64,000 nt of DNA from positions 124,001 to 188,000 of the forward strand of contig JAEZYU010000038.1 of the NCBI GenBank assembly GCA_023418915.1. The letters are read 5' to 3'. The position numbers and the translations under genes are program-made. The notes under the pieces are model-generated. The model did not search any database. It saw nothing but the letters and a program-made list of their open reading frames with translations, and had not been told where the DNA came from. Shown here one piece after another: positions 18,543 through 27,533 of the stretch (position 1 is the first letter of the stretch; every line of letters begins with the position of its first letter). The DNA comes from Bacillota bacterium. GTDB taxonomy: Bacteria > Bacillota > Clostridia > Acetivibrionales > DTU013.

Positions 18543-18567
18543 GATAGACCTCTTTTGAGTATCGGAG

Positions 18568-18600
18568 TATAATCAAATAACACCTGTTTATTTGATTATA
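18568..18600. promoter_or_regulatory. 13-bp perfect inverted repeat over the putative dnaE -10 region
   Basis: TATAATCAAATAA and TTATTTGATTATA flank a 7-base loop, 26 bases upstream of dnaE. The left arm read on the minus strand supplies a TATAAT, so a protein bound here could control dnaE, or the RNA could form a leader hairpin. No LexA-like GAAC-N4-GTTC box is present. Confidence 0.5.
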
Positions 18601-18690
18601 ACACTTTAGTTCAAAGAAAACTTTTCGTTTGCATAAAATTTTTAATAAGACGTTATGAGGTGGGAGACATATACCGCCTCGCTATACAAA
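18597..18690 (+). repeat. Dispersed intergenic palindrome, copy a
   Basis: Contains GAGGTGG...CCGCCTC (18657-18680) with ACATATA in the loop, followed by GCTATA. Its left part, TATAACACTTTAGTTCAAAGAAAAC, recurs almost unchanged at 47815-47840 (copy f). It lies between the HD-GYP gene and dnaE. Confidence 0.75.
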
Positions 18691-18714
18691 TAAGAGAGTC
18701 ATAATAAGCAAGCC

Positions 18715-19779
18715 TCAGAGCTCACATCCGTCCACAATGAAAATATCAGAAGTTTTTGCTAAGTCAATCTCCTTTGTCAGCTTCCTGCGCTTCATCTTCT
18801 CGTCATATACAATGCGCACCAGCGGTCTTGTCGGCATCAGCCTGTTATCTCTGACAATGATCGCACGCTCCTTTGTATTGAGCATAACTCCTGTCCCCAC
18901 AGGATATATGGTTACATACTTGACAAAGCTTTTAACTATTTCCGGATCGAAATGAAGTACGCCCAGTGAAGTAATGTATTCATATACCTCATTAGGCTTC
19001 AGTTTTTTTCTGTATACGCGGTCTGATGTAAGGGCATCATAGACATCCGCTACTGCCACTATTCTGGCATATATCTGTATGGAATCCTTTTTCAGGTGAA
19101 GCGGATATCCGCTGCCGTCATATCTTTCATGGTGTCCAAAAGCGATATATGAGGAGACCAGATTCAGCTTGCCGCTCTTTCTGAGCAAATCATATCCTAA
19201 AACAGTATGTTTTTTTATTTCCTCAAATTCCTTAACAGTTAATTGTGAAGGCTTCTTTAATATTTCGCTTGGTATATACAGCTTTCCAATGTCATGCAGT
19301 ATCGCACCGATACCAAGCTCACGCAGTCTTGCTGCGTCAAAACCGAGACCGATTCCCGTAATTAGTGAGAGTATGCATACATTGACCGAATGTTCAAATG
19401 TATAATCATCTACAGTCTTTATTTCAGTCAAATTATATAATATATCATCACTTAAAAGCAGTTCATCGACAATTTTGTTGACCAGCGCTTTAACATTATC
19501 AACATCGATGTTATCTGAAAAATTGAAGTTGGACATAACTTTTTTGACAAGCACTACTGCTTCGCTGCGAGTCTCTTCGTTCACAACATCATGGGCCTCA
19601 ATACCTGCGGATATCTCATCCTCCAAATACACCTCGGATATCCCGCGCTTCTTAAGCAGATCCACATAGTTCTTTTTCAGCTCCACTCCCTGAGACAGCA
19701 ATACTCCTCCGTCAGAACTGAAAATAGTACGAGCCAGCTTAACGCCCACAGGTATTAAGTCAATTTTTACTCTGCGCAT
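18715..19779 (-). CDS. HD-GYP domain protein, probable c-di-GMP phosphodiesterase
   Basis: Soluble protein of 354 residues. An N-terminal region of about 100 residues (DUF3391-like opening IPVGVKLARTIFSSDGGVLLSQG) leads to an HD-GYP domain with H162-D163 (LHDIGKLYIP), GHHERYDGSGYP at 215-226 and VADVYDALTSDRVYR. All expected metal ligands are visible, so c-di-GMP hydrolysis to pGpG or GMP is likely. It has no receiver domain or membrane span. The start is ATG with GGAGG five bases upstream. It precedes dnaE on the same strand but is separated from it by a repeat element. Confidence 0.9.
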   Translation of the reverse strand: MRRVKIDLIPVGVKLARTIFSSDGGVLLSQGVELKKNYVDLLKKRGISEVYLEDEISAGIEAHDVVNEETRSEAVVLVKKVMSNFNFSDNIDVDNVKALVNKIVDELLLSDDILYNLTEIKTVDDYTFEHSVNVCILSLITGIGLGFDAARLRELGIGAILHDIGKLYIPSEILKKPSQLTVKEFEEIKKHTVLGYDLLRKSGKLNLVSSYIAFGHHERYDGSGYPLHLKKDSIQIYARIVAVADVYDALTSDRVYRKKLKPNEVYEYITSLGVLHFDPEIVKSFVKYVTIYPVGTGVMLNTKERAIIVRDNRLMPTRPLVRIVYDEKMKRRKLTKEIDLAKTSDIFIVDGCEL

Positions 19780-19941
19780 CCCATCCTCCGGTCTTCATCC
19801 TTAGTTCAAATACTAATTCGACATAATAGTATAAAATCCTCCTCACAATACAATAAATACAACATTTTTTTCATTTGGGCAATAAATGTTTTTAGTTTCT
19901 ATATATGGTAAAATGTGTTTATTATGTATAAAGGAGCAGAA

Positions 19942-20595
19942 ATGATCAAATCACATGTCAAAGATTTGAAATTACCTGATATTGTTGTATTCTTGGCAGC
20001 TATATCAAAAAAGGCCTTCAGAGCAGTTTTGTCGTTTAGGCCTGGTGATGTGCTTTCGGCTGATACAAAATACAAGCTGCATTTTTACAGGAGCTTTCTG
20101 CCTGAGCTATACCGGAACCATATCAGAAGAAACCATAAGAACTGTATTTTTTGCTCGCATCTTTTAAAAGCCGGATGTCATAAATACTGCCTCAAATGCA
20201 GCATCGGCACATATATAAAATGTTATCCTCCTCTGCCGGGACTTTTATATAAAGGATCCATCTTTACCGACGATGAAGATGTCCTGCCTGTACCCTGGTA
20301 CTTCAAAAAGGTGTGTGAAAACTTTTCACGGCTCCCTCAAAGTCAATATTTTCGAAATCTCTATTCCATATTTCCCTCGATAGCCTTCAACAACTATGAA
20401 GTGTTAGAAAGTCTTGAAAAAGGTATGTTGTCCGGAATCAGGCCGTGTTACATCTGCGCATCGGTCGATTACGATCTATACAAGAGATGCACCAGGCAAG
20501 ATTATTTTGACATGTCTGTCCCTTGTCACAGGATCAAAAGAGAGTTGAAAAAAGTATACTCAAAGAAACCATCGACCGTCAGATCAGCTGTGTAG
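19942..20595 (+). CDS. Cys-rich protein of unknown function
   Basis: Protein of 217 residues that I do not recognise. The ATG at 19942 is chosen because AAGGAG stands five bases upstream; an in-frame ATG at 19915 has no SD. It holds about eleven cysteines in three clusters: NCIFCSHLLKAGCHKYCLKC, CYICASVDYDLYKRC and PCHR. These look like zinc-binding knuckles. There is no signal peptide or membrane segment. It is the only plus-strand gene between 1 and 26.9 kb and is flanked by a divergent HD-GYP gene and a convergent mutase gene. Confidence 0.7.
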   Translation: MIKSHVKDLKLPDIVVFLAAISKKAFRAVLSFRPGDVLSADTKYKLHFYRSFLPELYRNHIRRNHKNCIFCSHLLKAGCHKYCLKCSIGTYIKCYPPLPGLLYKGSIFTDDEDVLPVPWYFKKVCENFSRLPQSQYFRNLYSIFPSIAFNNYEVLESLEKGMLSGIRPCYICASVDYDLYKRCTRQDYFDMSVPCHRIKRELKKVYSKKPSTVRSAV

Positions 20596-20697
20596 GCAGT
20601 GTTTTTCTTTTCTTATTCGAAAGAAAGCATCTGATTTGTAAATCGATAAACGCCTTTAAGTGATTTCAGAATCCACTATCAGTGATCAGCATGCTTT

Positions 20698-22437
20698 CTA
20701 ATATAAAAGTCTTTTTATGATTCCCATGACACTTTCTTTTATGAAATCCAGTTTTTGCTGTGCTTTATCCATCGTATCCTCTGATACCCCATAATATATT
20801 TTTATTTTGGGCTCAGTTCCGGAAGGCCTTATACAGAACCAGGATCCACCCTTAAGTTCATAGTACAGCACATTCGATGCGGGAAGCTCAAGCTTTTTAC
20901 TGCTTCCATCGGTCATGTCGGTTCTTTCCCTCAGCTTGTAATCTCTTACCGCCTTAATTTCGCAATCGCCGAATTTGACTGCTTTCCGAGCTCTCAGTGT
21001 ATCCATAGCACTGCTTATTTTCCGAAGGCCTTCCTTCCCCTCCAGAGTGAACGAAGTTATTCCCTCAATGAAATAGCCATACTTTTTATATATTTCCTGG
21101 AGGCCTTCATACAATGACATACCCCTGTTCCTGTAATATGCTGCCATCTCCGCTATGAGCATACTTGCAACTACTGCATCCTTATCCCGCGCAAAGGTTC
21201 CCGCAAGATATCCATAACTCTCTTCGAAACCGAACAGATATTTTTTTTGGCCTGTCTCGTCCAGTTCCTTGATTTTTTCGCCTATGAATTTAAAACCTGT
21301 AAGTACCTCAATAAGCTCAATATTGTAGTTTTCTGCAATTTTTCTAGATAATTCACTTGTTACTATAGTCTTGACAACGAATCCATTTTCAGGCAGGCTT
21401 CCAACAGCTTTTTTCTGCGACAATATGTATTCCAACAGAAGACAGCCCGTTTGATTACCAGTAAGAACAGCATATTCGCCCTCTGAATTCCTGACTACCA
21501 CCCCTACTCTGTCACTGTCGGGATCTGTGCCTATGATCAGATCCACATCCTCCCTTTTTGCCAGGTCAATTGCCAGCCTAAATGCATCTTTTTCTTCTGG
21601 GTTAGGGTATTTCACTGTGCTGAACTGCGGATCCGGCAGCTCCTGTTCCTTGACAACAAGCACATTGTTGAAGCCTGTCTCTTTTAAGATTCTCCTGACA
21701 GGTTTATTGCCCGCACCATGCAAAGGTGTATATATTATTTTCATAGAACCTGCTGCCTTCTTGATTTCTTCAGGATCGACAGTGAGAGTCTTCAGGTTTT
21801 CTATATAAGCATCGTCGATTTTTTCTCCGATCATCCTGATCAAACCCTTTTCGAATGCCTCAGTCTCATCCATTGGCTTTATTGATGTTATGTCAGTGAT
21901 GGCGCTGATCTCATTAAGTACCGCTTCCGAACCTTCAAGAGGAAGCTGCCCTCCATCCTCGCCGTACACCTTGTAACCGTTATACTGCTTGGGATTGTGG
22001 CTTGCTGTTATGACTATTCCCGCAGCTGCCTTCAAATACCTTACAGCAAATGAAAGCTCCGGGGTTGGGCGAAGTTCGTCAAAAAGATATGCTGTTACAC
22101 CATTGGCTGCAAAAACCTTTGCAGCCTCCAGAGCAAACTCCGGTGACATAAATCTTGAATCATATGCTATAGCAATGCCGCAGCCGGCCGAATCCTTCAT
22201 ATTTTTCAGCAGGTAATTGGACAGCCCCTGCGAGGCCTTTCTTACGGTATATATATTCATCCTGTTGGTACCGGCGCCTATAATGCCTCTCAGCCCTCCG
22301 GTGCCGAATTCCAGATCTCTGTAAAACCTTTCCTCTATTTCGGCTGTATCTTCCTTGATCTGTTCAAGCTCTTTTTTTATTGATGCATCAAAATAGTCGC
22401 TATTCATCCAAAACCTAAATAAAGCCTTGCTATCCAT
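20698..22437 (-). CDS. pgcA: Alpha-phosphohexomutase (phosphoglucomutase/phosphomannomutase)
   Basis: Enzyme of 579 residues that interconverts hexose 1- and 6-phosphates. It has all four family loops: phosphoserine TASHNPKQYNGYK, metal-binding GTDPDSDRVG, sugar-binding GFEESYGY and phosphate-binding CIRPSGTEPKIKIY. The length and the N-terminal extension before the GGLRG segment match Firmicutes PgcA/YhxB-type enzymes that supply glucose-1-phosphate for cell-wall polymers. The start ATG is followed by a standard N-terminus (MDSKALFRFWMNSDYF). Confidence 0.92.
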   Translation of the reverse strand: MDSKALFRFWMNSDYFDASIKKELEQIKEDTAEIEERFYRDLEFGTGGLRGIIGAGTNRMNIYTVRKASQGLSNYLLKNMKDSAGCGIAIAYDSRFMSPEFALEAAKVFAANGVTAYLFDELRPTPELSFAVRYLKAAAGIVITASHNPKQYNGYKVYGEDGGQLPLEGSEAVLNEISAITDITSIKPMDETEAFEKGLIRMIGEKIDDAYIENLKTLTVDPEEIKKAAGSMKIIYTPLHGAGNKPVRRILKETGFNNVLVVKEQELPDPQFSTVKYPNPEEKDAFRLAIDLAKREDVDLIIGTDPDSDRVGVVVRNSEGEYAVLTGNQTGCLLLEYILSQKKAVGSLPENGFVVKTIVTSELSRKIAENYNIELIEVLTGFKFIGEKIKELDETGQKKYLFGFEESYGYLAGTFARDKDAVVASMLIAEMAAYYRNRGMSLYEGLQEIYKKYGYFIEGITSFTLEGKEGLRKISSAMDTLRARKAVKFGDCEIKAVRDYKLRERTDMTDGSSKKLELPASNVLYYELKGGSWFCIRPSGTEPKIKIYYGVSEDTMDKAQQKLDFIKESVMGIIKRLLY

Positions 22438-22520
22438 AACTCTCCTCCAGATGTGTTGCTATTTTATGTATTTACTTTGACTATTTTACCACAAATTATG
22501 ATAATAAAAAAATAAAAAAA

Positions 22521-22635
22521 GGGACACACCTTCGCCATTAAGGAATACCTCTTGCAAAGGAGTGTCCCAATCAAACAATCAAAAGGGGACACTTCTCATC
22601 TACCGAAGTCTTGCTCCTTGCAGAGGAGTGTCCCC
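22521..22635. repeat. Tandem pair of GGGACAC/GTGTCCC hairpins after spoIVA
   Basis: Two diverged units lie at 22521-22568 and 22585-22635. Each opens with GGGACAC and closes with GGAGTGTCCC, and the right arms share CTYTTGCARAGGAGTGTCCC. Read on the minus strand, the unit next to spoIVA ends in CCCCTTTTG, so it may act as the spoIVA terminator; the second unit faces the pgcA end. Confidence 0.65.
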
Positions 22636-22642
22636 TTACCTC

Positions 22643-24121
22643 TTACAGTATTATACAAATCAATCCGCCGCTGCCTTCGTTGATGATCCTCTGAAGCGTC
22701 TCCTGCAGTTTCAGCTGAGCATCCTCCGGCATCCTGAGAAGCTTGTTGTGCAAGCCTTCACTGACAAGCTCATGCAAAGACTTGCCGAATATATTGGACT
22801 CCCATATCTTTCCGGGATCGTTCTCAAATTCCTTGAGCAGATAATTCACAAGCTCTTCCGATTGCTTCTCCGTACCGACAAGTGGCGCTATTTCCGTCTC
22901 TATGTCTGCTCTTATCATATGTATCGATGGAGCACTGGCCTTCAGCTTGACACCAAACCTGTTTCCCTGCTTTATGATCTCCGGCTCATCGAGTGCCATT
23001 TCCTCCATCTGCGGTGTCACAACGCCATACCCCTTGACTTTGACCTCATGCAGAGCAAACTCGACTCGTTCATATTCCCGCTTGACCCTTGCAAGATCCT
23101 TCATCATGCTGATCAGCATATGCTCTCCGTCTATCCTAAGCCCGGTGGTATCGCTCAGAACATTGTAGAACAGATCATCCGGGGTCGCCATGTTCAACAG
23201 CATATTCCCCAGACCTGCATCAATTTCATCGAGATTGACCTTCTTAATAAACTCATACTCAGAAAATCCAGCAATGGCATCCCTTGCTTCACGAATCTTT
23301 TGCACACCGCTGAATGTATCCCTGACCGCCTGCAAAATATCTACTCTCAGCCAATGGTCCTTCTCGAGGGCTTCGACCCATTTGGGCATGTTAATCCCAA
23401 TCTCGCATACGGGGAATTCATAGAGGATGCGTTCCATTATCGCTCCCATGTCATCGCCCTGCATCTGGGCACAGTTCACGCTGATGACAGGTACACAATA
23501 CTTCTCTTCCAGCTCCAGCCTGAGTCTTTCAGTTTCCTCGTCCCTTGGAATAACAGAATTCAAAACGATCACGAAGGGCTTATTTATCTCCTTCAGTTCG
23601 TTAATTACTCGCTTTTCCGCTTCAATGTAATCTTCTCTGTCAATATCTGTTATGCTACCGTCAGTCGTCACCACAAGACCAATAGTTGAATGATCGTTTA
23701 TCACCTTTTGTGTACCCAGTTCCGCTGCCTGCTCAAATGGAATTTGATAGTCGAACCATGGTGTGGATACCATTCTCGGTGAATTATTCTCCAGATACCC
23801 CAGTGCGCCTTTCACCAGGTATCCCACGCAGTCCACCATCCTGACCCTGAGCTTCAGCGCTTCATCCAGAGTGATCTCAACCGCCTCATTAGGTACAAAT
23901 TTAGGTTCCGTCGTCATGATCGTACGCCCGGTCGCACTCTGCGGAAGCTCATCCTTAGCCCTTTCCCGGCTGTATACGTTCTCTATGTTTGGTATGACAA
24001 GCAAGTCCATGAACCTTTTGATCAAGGTTGATTTCCCTGTCCTGACAGGCCCAACGACACCTATATAAATATCTCCTTGTGTCCTTTCAGCGATTTGCTG
24101 ATATATATTGTATCTTTCCAC
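22643..24121 (-). CDS. spoIVA: Stage IV sporulation protein A
   Basis: Spore-coat basement ATPase of 492 residues, the standard SpoIVA length. It polymerises on the forespore surface and anchors the coat. The N-terminal P-loop GPVRTGKST (24-32) is followed by ATGRTIMTTEPKFVP and VDCVGYLVKGA, and the C-terminus GSGGLICIIL is typical. The start is GTG with a G-rich SD upstream. A sigma-E-like promoter lies 55 bases upstream. It shows that the organism sporulates or descends from a spore former. Confidence 0.98.
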   Translation of the reverse strand: MERYNIYQQIAERTQGDIYIGVVGPVRTGKSTLIKRFMDLLVIPNIENVYSRERAKDELPQSATGRTIMTTEPKFVPNEAVEITLDEALKLRVRMVDCVGYLVKGALGYLENNSPRMVSTPWFDYQIPFEQAAELGTQKVINDHSTIGLVVTTDGSITDIDREDYIEAEKRVINELKEINKPFVIVLNSVIPRDEETERLRLELEEKYCVPVISVNCAQMQGDDMGAIMERILYEFPVCEIGINMPKWVEALEKDHWLRVDILQAVRDTFSGVQKIREARDAIAGFSEYEFIKKVNLDEIDAGLGNMLLNMATPDDLFYNVLSDTTGLRIDGEHMLISMMKDLARVKREYERVEFALHEVKVKGYGVVTPQMEEMALDEPEIIKQGNRFGVKLKASAPSIHMIRADIETEIAPLVGTEKQSEELVNYLLKEFENDPGKIWESNIFGKSLHELVSEGLHNKLLRMPEDAQLKLQETLQRIINEGSGGLICIIL

Positions 24122-24175
24122 CCTATAACCCCCCTTAATCTATGGATATGCAAAAAGAACGGGATTCACAATTAA

Positions 24176-24204
24176 TATATATGTCCGATAAATCCTATTA
24201 TTAC
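24176..24204 (-). promoter_or_regulatory. Sigma-E-like promoter of spoIVA
   Basis: On the minus strand GTAATAAT (24197-24204), a 13-base gap and CATATATA (24176-24183) resemble the mother-cell sigma-E pattern of a -35 like MATA and a -10 like CATACANT. The assignment relies on spoIVA being a known sigma-E gene in Bacillus. Confidence 0.4.
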
Positions 24205-24311
24205 AAAAAATGAACGGGGTAGGATTCAGAAAAATACGCTCCGGCTTATTACCACCGGTCTCCTTGGTAAGAAATGGTTCCGGCGAGGCATATGGTTATT
24301 CATAGCCTCAT

Positions 24312-25199
24312 TTATTTGGAAGCTGTGAATACTCTTAATTTCTGATACATAAACTCTATATCGATAGGCAGTCCCTTCCATTCCTCACCGTCAACACTGA
24401 GATGGAAGCTCTGGTCACCCTCGATCAGACATCTTTTTGTCCTGAGCCATTTTACATTCCTGTCATTTACAAAATCATTGTTCAGCACCTTGAAAAACAA
24501 GCTTGCCATCTCTACGTGCAGGCAGTTCTTCACTAGCAGTATGTCCATATAGCCGTCGGAAAGATCCGCTTCGCCGATCAGGTTTGAAAAACCTGCAGCA
24601 TGCTTTCCATTCAGTATCAGGAACAACAGGAAATCACCCTCTACGACCTCATCGTCAGTTGACAGCTTCAGCTTGACAGTTTTAAGAGTCGTGAGTTCAC
24701 CAAGTGCCGTCAAATAATAAGCCAATGGCCCAAAATTCTTTTTCAGCTCGCTGTTAGTGCTATAGGAAACATCAACAAAATTGCCTCCGGCGCAGGTATT
24801 GAGACAGTACTTCTCTCCGTTGATCAGCCCGATATCGATCCTTGATATATTATTTGAAAAAATGATATCAAGACACTTTTTCATATTGTTGGGTATATTC
24901 AGGCTCCGGGCAAAATCATTGCAGGTTCCTGCCGGTATGATCCCCATCGGGATATCGACACCGGCCTTCAAAAGTATGGCTGCAATAGAATTCACAGATC
25001 CGTCGCCGCCGGATACCACCACATAATCAAAGCTCTCTTCCAATAAAAGCCTTTCAAGCTTGGGTCCGTTATCCATATTGATTCTGAAAGGCACAGTTAT
25101 GACATCATGTTCAATAAACTGTCCTACTATATAGTCAAGCTGTTTTGGTACATTCCTGTTTCCCGATAATGGGTTATATGCGATCAATACCTTCTTCAT
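24312..25199 (-). CDS. Diacylglycerol kinase-family lipid kinase (YegS/BmrU type)
   Basis: Soluble kinase of 295 residues with a DAGK catalytic domain: the nucleotide loop YNPLSGNR at 9-16, the GGDGSVN motif near 63 and IPAGTCNDFARSL. The C-terminal beta-sandwich is complete. It phosphorylates diacylglycerol or a related lipid. It is on the same strand as spoIVA but separated from it by about 190 bases. Confidence 0.9.
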   Translation of the reverse strand: MKKVLIAYNPLSGNRNVPKQLDYIVGQFIEHDVITVPFRINMDNGPKLERLLLEESFDYVVVSGGDGSVNSIAAILLKAGVDIPMGIIPAGTCNDFARSLNIPNNMKKCLDIIFSNNISRIDIGLINGEKYCLNTCAGGNFVDVSYSTNSELKKNFGPLAYYLTALGELTTLKTVKLKLSTDDEVVEGDFLLFLILNGKHAAGFSNLIGEADLSDGYMDILLVKNCLHVEMASLFFKVLNNDFVNDRNVKWLRTKRCLIEGDQSFHLSVDGEEWKGLPIDIEFMYQKLRVFTASK

Positions 25200-25235
25200 T
25201 CTGTTCCTCCGGAAACCTCCATTTTCATATCAATC

Positions 25236-26705
25236 TTACGCTATTTTATATCTTAAATCAATTGCTATTGTCTCTTCGTATACAGTGACCGATCGTACTG
25301 CAATACTGATCATCTCATTGGTCAATTCCAAGTTTTCAAGCCTTGCTGCTGCCATGCCAATGAGCGAACTGACATCGGTATAGCGGGAATTTTTTTCGTT
25401 CAGTCTCACAAGCTCATTCTCTAAAGCAGCTAATCGTTTTTCCATTTGTGTGTTCATCCTTTCGAACAATTGCGCTGAAATCCTTCCCTCAAGCCTGTCT
25501 CTATAAAGCAGTTCCTGCTGTCGTCGGCCTGCCTCCAGCTGATCACTGATCCTTTCACGATTGATACCCGTTTCGAAAATACCACTGTCATGGAGCTTTT
25601 TGTACAGATAGCTTAGATCATTTTCTCTCACAAACAGCTTGAGCAACTCCCTGCAAATATGAGTGAGCACCTCATGCTCATATACAAAGTGACTGGAGCA
25701 TGCGGCTCTGCCGTTTCTGCAGTAATTACCACATATATATGCTATTCCACATTTACGTTTTCTTGCATACATTGTACTGCCGCAATCACCGCAGAGTATG
25801 ATGCCATTGAGTATATGCCTTACTTTACCCTGGATCTTCCTGCCGCCGTTCCTGCTTTTTCTAAGTCTCTGTGCTTCATTATATGCTTCCCTTGATATCA
25901 GTGCTTCATGTGTGCCCTCCGTAACGACCCATTCATCCTCGGGAAGCCTTCTGGTCTTTTTGCTTTTGAAGCTAACCTTTTCACTGACACCCTGTACCGT
26001 ATCACCTATATATACGCGTGAGCACAGAATGCGTCTGACAGTTATCCTGTTCCATCCCAAATTCCTGGGAGAACCATATTCCCTCTCATCAAGATAGTTT
26101 GAAATGGCAGTATATCCCAGGCCTGAAAGGTACAATTCATAAATCAGCCTTACAATGTGTGCCTCAGATTCATCTATTGCCAGCTTATTCTTTTCAAGGC
26201 AGGATTTTTTATAGCCAAAGGGAGCCTTGCCTAAATACTCACCTTTCTGTATCTTGAACCGAAGGCTGGAACGGATCTTTCTGGATATATCCCTGACATA
26301 CCTCTCATTCACCCATGTTTCTATACCTACCATGTCATTGTCCACAAGACTGTCATATCTTCCGTCTGATGTCAGAACTCTAATTCCATTTTCCTCGAAA
26401 AAATCAATCATTTGCAGCGTTTTAGCATTATTCCTTCCGAGGCGGGAAAGATCCTTTATCACAACCATATCGATCCTTCCTGCAAGTATATCTCTCTTCA
26501 TCCTTTCCAATCCCGGTCTTTCAAATTCAGAACCAGAAATATTGTCGTCCATATAGACACCATAGACTCTCCCCAGTTGTTTTTTTGATACATGCTCCAA
26601 TAGCATATCTCTTTGGTTTTCGATAGACTCAAAATTTTCTCCGTAATCATCCCTGCTTATCCTTGCATATATCCCTATAGTGTTCGAGTTTCCTAATTGC
26701 TTCAC
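25236..26705 (-). CDS. Large serine recombinase
   Basis: Site-specific recombinase of 489 residues. The resolvase domain has the nucleophile serine in YARISRDD, then NQRDML, GSEFERPGLERM and VVIKDLSRLGRN. A recombinase domain (about 165-275) leads to a zinc ribbon with Cys pairs (CGDCGS ... CGNYCRNGRAAC) and a C-terminal coiled coil. This is the SpoIVCA/phage-integrase class. GTG at 26705 is preferred, eight bases after GAGGAG; the ATG at 26711 is only two bases from it. No integrated element or att repeat is seen around it, so it is either domesticated or a remnant. Confidence 0.9.
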   Translation of the reverse strand: MKQLGNSNTIGIYARISRDDYGENFESIENQRDMLLEHVSKKQLGRVYGVYMDDNISGSEFERPGLERMKRDILAGRIDMVVIKDLSRLGRNNAKTLQMIDFFEENGIRVLTSDGRYDSLVDNDMVGIETWVNERYVRDISRKIRSSLRFKIQKGEYLGKAPFGYKKSCLEKNKLAIDESEAHIVRLIYELYLSGLGYTAISNYLDEREYGSPRNLGWNRITVRRILCSRVYIGDTVQGVSEKVSFKSKKTRRLPEDEWVVTEGTHEALISREAYNEAQRLRKSRNGGRKIQGKVRHILNGIILCGDCGSTMYARKRKCGIAYICGNYCRNGRAACSSHFVYEHEVLTHICRELLKLFVRENDLSYLYKKLHDSGIFETGINRERISDQLEAGRRQQELLYRDRLEGRISAQLFERMNTQMEKRLAALENELVRLNEKNSRYTDVSSLIGMAAARLENLELTNEMISIAVRSVTVYEETIAIDLRYKIA

Positions 26706-26829
26706 TTTCATCGCTCCTCGCATCGTCGCTCATCATAAGCTTCAACAGTTTGAGAATGATATTATCTGCAGATTCTCCGCCGGTTGATGTTATGATGATC
26801 CTTCTTTGACTACTCTTCTTTCCCTTCAA
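26647..26829 (-). CDS. Small open reading frame overlapping the recombinase start
   Basis: A 60-codon reading frame (TTG start, MKGKKSSQRRIIITSTGGES...) overlaps the recombinase by 59 bases in another frame. It has no convincing SD and no known domain. It could be a small basic partner protein coupled to the recombinase or chance. Confidence 0.25.
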   Translation of the reverse strand: MKGKKSSQRRIIITSTGGESADNIILKLLKLMMSDDARSDESEAIRKLEHYRDICKDKQG

Positions 26830-26906
26830 AAATGATCAGCTCTATCCCGGACAATACTCCAGTAATATATATATTTCCGCTGATTTGTCCTTTATTGGTA
26901 AATAAT

Positions 26907-26936
26907 TTGTTAATTCATAACAGGAAGCTGTATAAT
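26907..26936 (+). promoter_or_regulatory. Promoter of the 103-residue protein gene
   Basis: TTGTTA (26907-26912), an 18-base spacer and TATAAT (26931-26936), 29 bases before the start codon. Confidence 0.55.
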
Positions 26937-26964
26937 ATATCTATTCAAAAAGGAGGTTGACAAT

Positions 26965-27276
26965 ATGTCCAGAGTGATTCCAAACAAGCTCTTATCATTT
27001 TTGAAGACCGCATTGGAGGATGTTGATGACGGATATGAATATGCTTCTGAGTTGAACAGGATTCTGAATTCGGATGATTGTCAGAGTGTACTTTCTCTGA
27101 AGGAGATAGACGCATTGCGCGAGTACGCAGAAGAGGTTAAAAAGGTAGGTGAGATAAACTATTATTCCAAGGAGAGGATCTTGGAAATCGAGAGGGAGCA
27201 TTTCGGTGCAAGAGGTATTCCTGGGTATCTGAAAGCTGACCATGGCGAACCCGGCAAACCTATATGGCCGTTTTGA
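26965..27276 (+). CDS. Hypothetical protein, 103 residues
   Basis: An acidic, mostly helical protein (MSRVIPNKLLSFLKTALEDV) with no membrane segment or cysteine cluster; its single Cys is at DDCQS. It has its own consensus promoter and a perfect AAAGGAGG eight bases before the ATG, so it is likely expressed. I do not recognise the family. Confidence 0.75.
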   Translation: MSRVIPNKLLSFLKTALEDVDDGYEYASELNRILNSDDCQSVLSLKEIDALREYAEEVKKVGEINYYSKERILEIEREHFGARGIPGYLKADHGEPGKPIWPF

Positions 27277-27310
27277 ATATATATATGGGAATTTTGACAT
27301 ATAGCCGTTA

Positions 27311-27380
27311 TAGCGTTTTCTAGCCTGAATGGCTGAAAATACGATAGAGGCGGGGAACATATATCGCCTCGTTATAACGT
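27311..27380 (+). repeat. Dispersed intergenic palindrome, copy b (most complete)
   Basis: Two hairpins in series: TTTTCTAGCC...GGCTGAAAA, then GAGGCG-GGGAACATATAT-CGCCTC (27347-27370), followed by GTTATAACG. It lies in the gap between the 103-residue protein gene and the rpoN homologue. Confidence 0.8.
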
Positions 27381-27533
27381 TCAAGGGAGCACTGCTGTAA
27401 TGTATGCAGGCTCCCTTTATGCTTAGATGTAAAATTGCAGCGACTGACCGATATCCAACTTTTTATCCGATAGTCTGATCGCTTTGCTTATAGTTAAGAT
27501 GAAGACTGAGATCAGCATCATCTGACAATCAGA

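Noticed and set aside
22562..23689. A 375-codon open frame on the plus strand opposite spoIVA
   Set aside because: It is antisense to a gene with full-family similarity, lacks an SD, and its translation shows no domain. It is a shadow frame.
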